DNA from: CAWDMC01 sp963803295
GTDB lineage: Bacteria; Acidobacteriota; Terriglobia; UBA7540
Assembly (NCBI GenBank): GCA_963803295.1
Contig: CAWDMC010000028.1
Location: 372,001-436,000, forward strand
Direction: 5' to 3'
DNA length: 64,000 nucleotides
The number at the start of each line of letters is the position of its first letter. Positions within the stretch are counted from its first letter, which is position 1. The notes beneath the pieces are model-generated. The model searched no databases, was not told the DNA's origin, and worked only from the letters and a program-made list of their open reading frames with translations. Made by a program: the position numbers and the translations under genes. This document shows, one piece after another, positions 63,892 to 64,000 of the stretch.

Positions 63892-64000
63892 GTGTACACC
63901 ATACGTGATATTGCCAGGCTCGCCGACGTTTCCACGGCAACGGTATCGGGCGTTATTAATGGAAAAGGGAACGTTAGTGAGGGACTGAAGAAGCGGGTCG
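63892..64000 (+). CDS. LacI-family transcriptional regulator (5' end only)
   Basis: The window ends 36 codons into this gene. The GTG start (GAGG upstream) leads into a LacI-type helix-turn-helix: TIRDIARLADVSTATVSGVI, then NGKGNVSEGLKKRV. This pattern (IAxxAxVSxxTVSxVxNG) is diagnostic for the family. It probably controls the sugar genes to its left, which share the TGATATCA motif. The sugar-binding domain lies beyond the window. Confidence 0.85.
   Translation, partial: MYTIRDIARLADVSTATVSGVINGKGNVSEGLKKRV

Overview
The window looks like a chromosome segment of an Acidobacteriota bacterium, probably Bryobacterales/Solibacter-like. This rests on the kinds of genes present, not on a marker gene: a DUF3300-DUF2950 pair, an Oar-like TonB-dependent receptor of about 1190 residues, twin-arginine-leader Gfo/Idh/MocA and sugar-isomerase proteins, a mandelate-racemase-family enzyme, large secreted glycoside-hydrolase-like proteins and secreted TPR proteins. 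GC is high throughout. No rRNA gene or intact tRNA was seen. A striking property is the number of broken genes: at least a dozen reading frames carry frameshifts, stops or truncations. Either the region is a decaying accessory island or the assembly contains uncorrected indels.

Layout. 0-12.5 kb: cell-envelope genes (DUF3300-DUF2950, PRC-barrel, a class A penicillin-binding protein of the 1B type, RlpA) mixed with truncated genes (L,D-transpeptidase, half of an SbcC/Rad50-like ATPase, glycosyltransferase, integrase tail, frameshifted SbcD/Mre11-like nuclease). 12.8-15.3 kb: one 752-residue protein joining a fatty-acid-desaturase-like hydroxylase, a Rieske ferredoxin and a flavin reductase, corresponding to MocD+MocE+MocF of rhizopine catabolism, followed by a sugar-isomerase fragment. 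15.7-18.6 kb: debris of an IS6 transposase, a DUF2779 nuclease, a GmrSD-type C-terminus and a winged-helix protein.

18.7-37.1 kb: a PRTRC-type mobile element (the ParB-related, ThiF-related cassette of plasmids and integrated islands). In its transcription order it has Ssb, PRTRC E, C, F, B and ThiF, then a convergent group (Cas2-like small protein, J-domain-like protein), and a minus-strand group of a DUF6094 methyltransferase, two unknown proteins, an SNF2-like helicase, a YhaM-like exonuclease and another unknown. The module is damaged. A PIN toxin-antitoxin pair sits between E and C, flanked by a duplicated start of the C gene. F has an in-frame amber codon. 3.5 kb of sugar-catabolism genes and gene fragments sit between F and B. 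ParB, A and D components are not in the window. 37.5-41 kb: an ORF-less group II intron, a broken PIN module, an intact Fic/VbhA-like module, three tRNA-like 3' fragments and an IS6 scar, resembling an integration hot spot.

41.3-64 kb: carbohydrate-utilisation genes: enolase-superfamily enzyme, cupin, a large alpha/beta hydrolase and a broken paralogue, TonB receptor, two secreted TPR proteins, a divergent pair of homologous glycoside-hydrolase-like proteins, a frameshifted hexuronate-type MFS transporter and the start of a LacI regulator. The same TGATATCA core occurs between the divergent hydrolases and in front of the LacI gene, suggesting (inference) one uronate or oligosaccharide regulon. 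Remnants of IS5 and IS110 transposases punctuate this part.
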